This document shows, in pieces, positions 60,151 through 64,000 of a stretch of 64,000 nt of DNA. The first letter of the stretch is position 1; every line of letters begins with the position of its first letter. The notes beneath the pieces were generated by a model. That model was not told the DNA's origin. It made no database searches and worked only from the letters and a program-made list of their open reading frames with translations. This stretch comes from Mesorhizobium sp. M00.F.Ca.ET.216.01.1.1 (GTDB lineage: Bacteria; Pseudomonadota; Alphaproteobacteria; Rhizobiales; Rhizobiaceae): the NCBI RefSeq assembly GCF_004010325.2, contig NZ_SADR02000013.1, positions 124,001-188,000 of the forward strand, in the 5' to 3' direction. The position numbers and the translations under genes are program-made.

Positions 60151-60897
60151 ATGGCTGCCAATGAATTGGTCGTGAAGCTCGAAGAAGCAGTGCAGGCTGC
60201 GATCGCGCTTGATGCGCCGCTGAACGAGCGAATGGCGGTGATCGCCAATGCTGTGCGCTCGCTCAGCACGACTTTCGCCGAAGCGGTCGACCGCATGGTG
60301 CAGCGGCTGCAGGATCAAGGGGCGGGTGCCATGGCGCCGTCGCCCGGCGACGTCATGCCGGCCTTCCTGCTGCCCGACGAGAACGGCAGATTGGTGGGCC
60401 TAGCCGAGATCCTCGAGAAGGGACCGGCAGCGATTGCCTTCCAACGCGGGCATTGGTGCCCTTACTGCCGGCTGAATGCAATCGGCATGGCCGAGGTCGA
60501 GAAGGAAATCACCCGATTGGGCGGCCAGGTCGTGGCGATCGTGCCCGAGCGGCGCAAATTCACGATGGCACTGAAAGAGGAGGCAGCGGCCTCCTTTCCA
60601 TTCCTGACTGACATGGACAATGGCTATGCGCTTTCGCTGAACCTGGCGATCTGGGTCGGGACGGAAATGGAGAAGCTGATCGGGGGCGCCGGCTGGGATG
60701 TGCCGAGCTATCAGGGCAATGCCGCCTGGTTCCTGCCGATTCCGGCGACTTTCATCGTCGGCACCGACGGCATAATCACGGCACGCTATCTCGATCCCGA
60801 CTATCGCCAGCGAATGGAAATTGACGATCTGCTTGCAGCTATCGAGCAGGCTCGCGAACCCCAAAGGGCGACCAGTCGGTTGCGCGCAACAGGTTGA
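60151..60897 (+). CDS. AhpC/TSA-family peroxiredoxin-like protein
   Basis: A 248-residue thioredoxin-fold protein. About 70 helical residues are followed by AFLLPDENGRLVGLAEIL and the redox box HWCPYC (C103 and C106). Further motifs are GGQVVAIVPERRKF, LTDMDNGYALSLNLAIWVG, and FIVGTDGIITARYLDPDYRQRMEID. It probably reduces peroxides or is a thiol redox protein. GGAG precedes the ATG. Its last 59 bases overlap the convergent LysR gene, and a broken paralogue lies just upstream. Confidence 0.88.
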   Translation: MAANELVVKLEEAVQAAIALDAPLNERMAVIANAVRSLSTTFAEAVDRMVQRLQDQGAGAMAPSPGDVMPAFLLPDENGRLVGLAEILEKGPAAIAFQRGHWCPYCRLNAIGMAEVEKEITRLGGQVVAIVPERRKFTMALKEEAAASFPFLTDMDNGYALSLNLAIWVGTEMEKLIGGAGWDVPSYQGNAAWFLPIPATFIVGTDGIITARYLDPDYRQRMEIDDLLAAIEQAREPQRATSRLRATG

Positions 60898-61747
60898 GCA
60901 GCGTCGTGGCGACCGGAGAACGTTGCCGGCCGGCCACGCCATAGACGGCGACGGTTCGGGAAATATCGATATCGCGTAACTTGAGCCTGCGAACGTTGGG
61001 TGAGCGCGGCGCAGTCATCGAAACGAAGCCTACCCCGGCGTTGGCCTCCAGCAGCGCCAACAGGTCATGGTCTGTTTCGACTTCATGTGCCGCTTCATGC
61101 GCAAACCCATTGGCCCTCAGGAAGCGCGACAGGTCTTCACTCGTTTCCCAATCGACCCGGCTCAGTATCGGCTCACCAACCAGCTGGCTCAGCGCGACAT
61201 CGGCTTCATTGCGTCGACCGAGCGGGTGCTCGGAATTGACCACCAATTCGATCTCCTCATCGAACAGCGGCCACGTGCATATCCTGTCCCACGCCTGCCC
61301 GAGCGGGCCGGCGATCGCCAGCTCGGCGTCGCCACTTTTGAGTGCCTCAACCACGATCATCGGAGCGCCGCGGCTGATCTTGAGGTGAACACCCGGGTAG
61401 GCACGAAAGAGCTCGCTAAATGGCGATATCAGCAACGCTATGTTGATGCTGTTGGAGATGGCGACTTTAAGTGGCGCAACATCGCTGCTTTTGACAGCCT
61501 TGGCGAGTGACTTCGCAGAACTCGCCGCGTCGTAACATTGCTGCAGGAGTGGCAACATGCGGCGGCCGAGTTCGGTCAGATGCGAATGCCGACGCTCACG
61601 CCGGATGAGCTCGCCGCCAAGCTCGTCCTCCAGGTTCTTGATGGCGCGTGTCAGGGCAGGCTGGGTGACATGGCATTCCTCAGCAGCCCGCGTAAAATTG
61701 AGCGTGCTGGAGAGCGCCAGGAAATAGCGAACCTGCTGCATTTCCAC
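60839..61747 (-). CDS. LysR-family transcriptional regulator
   Basis: A 302-residue regulator with the LysR helix-turn-helix (MQQVRYFLALSSTLNFTRAAEECHVTQPALTRAIKNLEDELGGELIRRERRHSHLTELG). Its substrate domain includes LKVAISNSINIALLISPFSELFRAYPGVHLKISRG and LLALLEANAGVGFVSM. It resembles the LysR regulators that control oxidative-stress or catabolic genes. Its C-terminal 59 bases overlap the 3' end of the peroxiredoxin gene on the other strand. It likely regulates that neighbour. Confidence 0.9.
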   Translation of the reverse strand: MEMQQVRYFLALSSTLNFTRAAEECHVTQPALTRAIKNLEDELGGELIRRERRHSHLTELGRRMLPLLQQCYDAASSAKSLAKAVKSSDVAPLKVAISNSINIALLISPFSELFRAYPGVHLKISRGAPMIVVEALKSGDAELAIAGPLGQAWDRICTWPLFDEEIELVVNSEHPLGRRNEADVALSQLVGEPILSRVDWETSEDLSRFLRANGFAHEAAHEVETDHDLLALLEANAGVGFVSMTAPRSPNVRRLKLRDIDISRTVAVYGVAGRQRSPVATTLLNLLRATDWSPFGVREPAR

Positions 61748-61816
61748 CGACGTGTCCCCTCACGGAAAGCGCGATTGGTCAGGTATTACGACGTATTCCC
61801 GAGCCGATCAATGGAC

Positions 61817-61856
61817 GAGTAGTGTCTCAGTCTGAATTCAAACCGAGACACTACTC
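61817..61856. repeat. Perfect inverted repeat next to the LysR gene
   Basis: Arms GAGTAGTGTCTC (61817-61828) and GAGACACTACTC (61845-61856), 12 of 12 paired around a 16-base loop. There is no T tail, so a terminator is unlikely. It may be a mobile palindromic unit or the end of a lost element, since gene remnants lie on its right. Confidence 0.55.
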
Positions 61857-61925
61857 ATGGACGCCGGGGTTGAAAGACGGTCTGGACGGCGTTGTGCCCA
61901 AACGCGGTAAAGGGAGAGAACATCT

Positions 61926-62240
61926 GTGAGGAGGGCAAATGACGTGGTGGCTCGCGGCGGCAGTGCGTTAGGCAAATCCCAGATCTCGGTTCGGGGATCG
62001 GGATCTTTGCGCGTCACCGCTGCCGGGGGTCTGAGAGCCGCCGTTCTGGGCGGGATGGGTCTTGCCATCATATCGGAGTGGATGTTCGCTCCGGAACTGG
62101 AATCGGGCGCGGTACGCCCGGTTCTTGAGGGCTGGAGTCTGCCGAACGTCGATCTCTGGGCGGTTAGCCCCACGGGTCGCATGGCGAGCGCCAAAGCGGG
62201 CGCTTTCGCAGACTTCATCGAGAGCGAACTGCAAGGACTC
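61926..62240 (+). pseudogene. Orphan C-terminal fragment of a second LysR-family regulator
   Basis: The frame reads VRGSGSLRVTAAGGLRAAVLGGMGLAIISEWMFAPELESGAVRPVLEGWSLPNVDLWAVSPTGRMASAKAGAFADFIESEL. This matches the last third of CrgA/DmlR-like LysR effector domains. No HTH or first effector half is present upstream, only stops in the other frames. The frame runs on to 62411 without family likeness. It is a truncated gene, not a functional regulator, and differs from the intact LysR at 60839-61747. Confidence 0.75.
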
Positions 62241-62606
62241 CAGAGGCCGCTAGCATGGGCAAGACTCAGGCTAGTACGTCGAGGTGCAGTGGCATGTTCG
62301 TCACAAAAGCCTTCAGCTCGGCAGCATTTGCGAGCCGGGACTTCAATTGGGCCGCGGAACAGCGGCAAACTCGCGCAGCCTCGTGAAAGGAACAGCCGAC
62401 GGCTTCCGTAAGCGCCAGCGCCGCTCTCGCACTCGAATTCCGAGTTGTGGCCTCGCCGCTAACGTCGCAGTTCGCTGATGAGGCTTGTCACGTACGCTAC
62501 CGATGTTCGAGCAGACCTTGGCGACGTCTTGATTCAAGCTTCTTGCCGGTAAGTGGAACGCGCGGGGCTGTCCGCCTGTGTTTCCTGTTTCAGGCCGAGC
62601 AGGTAG
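62241..62606. other. Stretch without recognisable genes between LysR fragment and small secreted protein
   Basis: About 366 bases in which no frame shows family likeness or good start signals on either strand. Together with the flanking fragments it looks like decayed DNA. Confidence 0.4.
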
Positions 62607-62891
62607 TCACTCAGCCTTCGTGACAACAATAGCTGCTTGATCCGGGATCAGAACGACGTGGTAGGTCACGACATCGCAACTGAGCAAATAGACCGGCATG
62701 TTGGGAGCGGACTCGGCAGCGATGCGCTTCGCAGAGCTTGGTTTGTTGCAGGCGAAGCCCTGGCTTCGGACCTTGGCCGCAACGATAGTCGCAGCACCGC
62801 GCTGTTCCTGCGCTGCAGCGGGAACAGCGAGATAGGCCGACGCGAGAACGCCGGTGGCGATGACCGAGAGCCAAAACCACTCTGCTTTCAT
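62607..62891 (-). CDS. Small secreted protein of unknown function
   Basis: A 94-residue protein starting MKAEWFWLSVIATGVLASAY with an A-x-A site near residue 27 (PAAAQ), so it is probably exported. The mature part of about 67 residues holds two cysteines (FACNKP and LLSCDVVTYHVVLIPDQAAIVV), which could form a disulfide. AAGGAG precedes the ATG at the right distance. I do not recognise the family. Its left neighbour is a decayed region and its right neighbour a sugar-acid enzyme gene. Confidence 0.75.
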   Translation of the reverse strand: MKAEWFWLSVIATGVLASAYLAVPAAAQEQRGAATIVAAKVRSQGFACNKPSSAKRIAAESAPNMPVYLLSCDVVTYHVVLIPDQAAIVVTKAE

Positions 62892-63127
62892 TTCAAGCTC
62901 CTTGCTATCTGTCGGAACATTCAGCCGAACTGCGCCTCATGGTAGGTAACCTGACCTGACTGCTGCCAAGCTGGACATTTTTTACTTACCTGCCGCGATT
63001 TGTATCATCTTTCAGCACGGGCACTAGGCAACGCTGCGCATGATATCCATGCTTGTACGGAATGACCGCTGCCGGCGACGGGGCGTGAAGCGGTCCGCGT
63101 GGTGCAGGGTGGCAAAAGAAGGATGGC
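62892..63127. other. Gap between small secreted protein and partial enolase-superfamily gene
   Basis: 236 bases. The ribosome site of the small gene is at its left edge. No promoter, terminator or gene of note was recognised. Confidence 0.4.
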
Positions 63128-64000
63128 TCAGTCGAAGAAGCCCGCATCCTCCTCCCTGAGATACTTCCTGGCTGCTTCGGCGTCGATATCGAGGCCCAGC
63201 CCCGGCGCTTCCAGCAGGTCCACCATGCTGTCCTTCACGATCTGAGACGGCAGGCCGATTACGAGGTCCTCCCACCAGGGGTCGGAGGCGCTCGGGTATT
63301 CGAAGGCTATGTAGTTGGCGGGCAAGGTGGCGCAGACATTGATCAACGCGCCGAGGCCGAGCAGGCCGTTCGCCGTGCCGTGCGGCGCCATCAGGATCGA
63401 GTGCATATGGGCGTGCTCGGCTACCCATTTTAGCTCGGCGATGCCACCAATATCGGCCGGGTCCGGACCGATGATACGGACCGCCTGCGTTTCGATCAGC
63501 TCCTTGAAATTATGGCGCAGGTAGATTTGCTCGCCCGTGTGGATGGGGGTGGAGGTGGACGTCGTGAGCTCGCGGTAAGCCTGTGGATTGACCCATGGCA
63601 CATAGTCGCCGGTCAGCATGTCCTCCAGCCACATGAGATTGTACTTTTCCACCGCCCGCGCGAAACGGATGGCATCGGGCAACATCCAGCCGGGGCCGCA
63701 ATCGAGCGCGAGGCTCACTTTGTCGCCGAGCACCTCCTTCATGGCGATGACGCACTCGACCATGTGCGCCATTCCGCGCTCGCTGATCATGCCCTGGTCC
63801 AAGGCGCCATGGTAGTCGCTGGGCTGGGCGATGCCGTAGTGGAAGCCGGGCACGCTTGTCTTCATGTTGGAGTGGAAGCTGATGCCCTGCTTGACCATGA
63901 AGAAGTTTTCCGGCCGCTCCCTCATCCATTTGACGTCGGCCGCATAGTCCTCGGGCTTGTCGCCGGTTCTCTTCTTGCGAATGGAACCGTTGTAGACCCG
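63128..64000 (-). CDS. Enolase-superfamily (mandelate racemase/muconate lactonizing) enzyme, 5' end beyond the window
   Basis: The visible C-terminal 290 residues include SLALDCGPGWMLPDAIRFARAVEKYNLMWLEDMLTGDYVPW (metal-ligand region). They also include TPIHTGEQIYLRHNFKELIETQAVRIIGPDPADIGGIAELKWVAEHAHMHSILMAPHGTANG, with the catalytic-type histidine in APHGTANG. These fit D-galactonate/altronate-type acid-sugar dehydratases of the mandelate racemase subgroup. The frame is open to base 64000, so the start lies beyond. It is not similar enough to the 8287-9399 product to be a recent duplicate. Confidence 0.88.
   Translation of the reverse strand, partial: RVYNGSIRKKRTGDKPEDYAADVKWMRERPENFFMVKQGISFHSNMKTSVPGFHYGIAQPSDYHGALDQGMISERGMAHMVECVIAMKEVLGDKVSLALDCGPGWMLPDAIRFARAVEKYNLMWLEDMLTGDYVPWVNPQAYRELTTSTSTPIHTGEQIYLRHNFKELIETQAVRIIGPDPADIGGIAELKWVAEHAHMHSILMAPHGTANGLLGLGALINVCATLPANYIAFEYPSASDPWWEDLVIGLPSQIVKDSMVDLLEAPGLGLDIDAEAARKYLREEDAGFFD

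Noticed and set aside
1..64000. CRISPR arrays, rRNA or tRNA genes, integrase or transposase genes
   Set aside because: No regularly spaced repeats, no cloverleaf-like sequences and no recombinase motifs were recognised by eye on either strand; a covariance or profile search would be needed to be certain.

Overview
The window looks like chromosomal or megaplasmid DNA of a Mesorhizobium-like alphaproteobacterium (Hyphomicrobiales). The support is high GC, many ABC importers for sugars and peptides, a Brucella/Mesorhizobium-type lumazine synthase RibH2 behind an FMN riboswitch, an AbcR-like small RNA, and the CCGAAAA...TTTTCGG palindromic repeats common between genes in rhizobia. I found no rRNA, tRNA, CRISPR array, complete insertion sequence or phage genes. 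Genus assignment is inference.

Layout. 0-6.4 kb: the edge of a type VI secretion locus (start of an hcp-like gene, tssC, tssB, tssA, and divergent clpV/tssH). 6.4-18.4 kb: a catabolic island with a CUT1 sugar ABC importer, an enolase-superfamily sugar-acid enzyme, a mutarotase, a Gfo/Idh/MocA dehydrogenase, an amidohydrolase-family lactonase, an IclR regulator, a CaiB-type CoA-transferase, two related MaoC hydratases and a solute-binding-protein homologue lacking a signal peptide. A decayed lactonase pseudogene follows (18.6-19.0 kb). 19.1-23.1 kb: an Lrp/AsnC regulator divergent from an MFS exporter, an ECF sigma factor with an extra C-terminal domain, a RibD/DHFR-like reductase and a GNAT acetyltransferase.

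23.2-35.1 kb: a cell-wall (muropeptide) salvage island. It holds anmK, a cytoplasmic serine beta-lactamase-family hydrolase, a dipeptide-type ABC importer with fused ATPases, murQ, a BadF/NAGK-type sugar kinase, a murA copy and an RpiR/MurR-like regulator. Palindromes of the form GGAATA-N3-TATTCC lie in front of murQ and in front of the regulator gene, so the island looks like one regulon. Import, peptide removal, phosphorylation and ether cleavage would yield GlcNAc-6-phosphate.

35.1-39.9 kb: an SDR lacking the catalytic Tyr, MetQ-MetN-MetI and an isopenicillin-N-synthase-like 2OG-Fe(II) oxygenase. About 40.0-40.1 kb: an AbcR-like sRNA candidate. 40.2-46.8 kb: a LacI-controlled sugar ABC importer ending in a GH63-type hydrolase resembling glucosylglycerate/mannosylglycerate hydrolases. 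46.9-48.9 kb: class II fructose-bisphosphate aldolase, and ribH2 with its FMN riboswitch and promoter. 49.1-57.8 kb: acyl-CoA synthetase, TetR, an RND efflux adaptor and pump, and an aldehyde dehydrogenase. 58.0-64.0 kb: a ten-repeat Sel1 protein, then a decaying stretch (a broken peroxiredoxin copy beside an intact paralogue, a LysR gene overlapping it antisense, a LysR fragment), a small secreted protein, and an enolase-superfamily gene running off the right end.

The best candidates for something under-described are the muropeptide salvage regulon and the sugar-acid/CoA island. Both are read from gene content and sequence motifs only.
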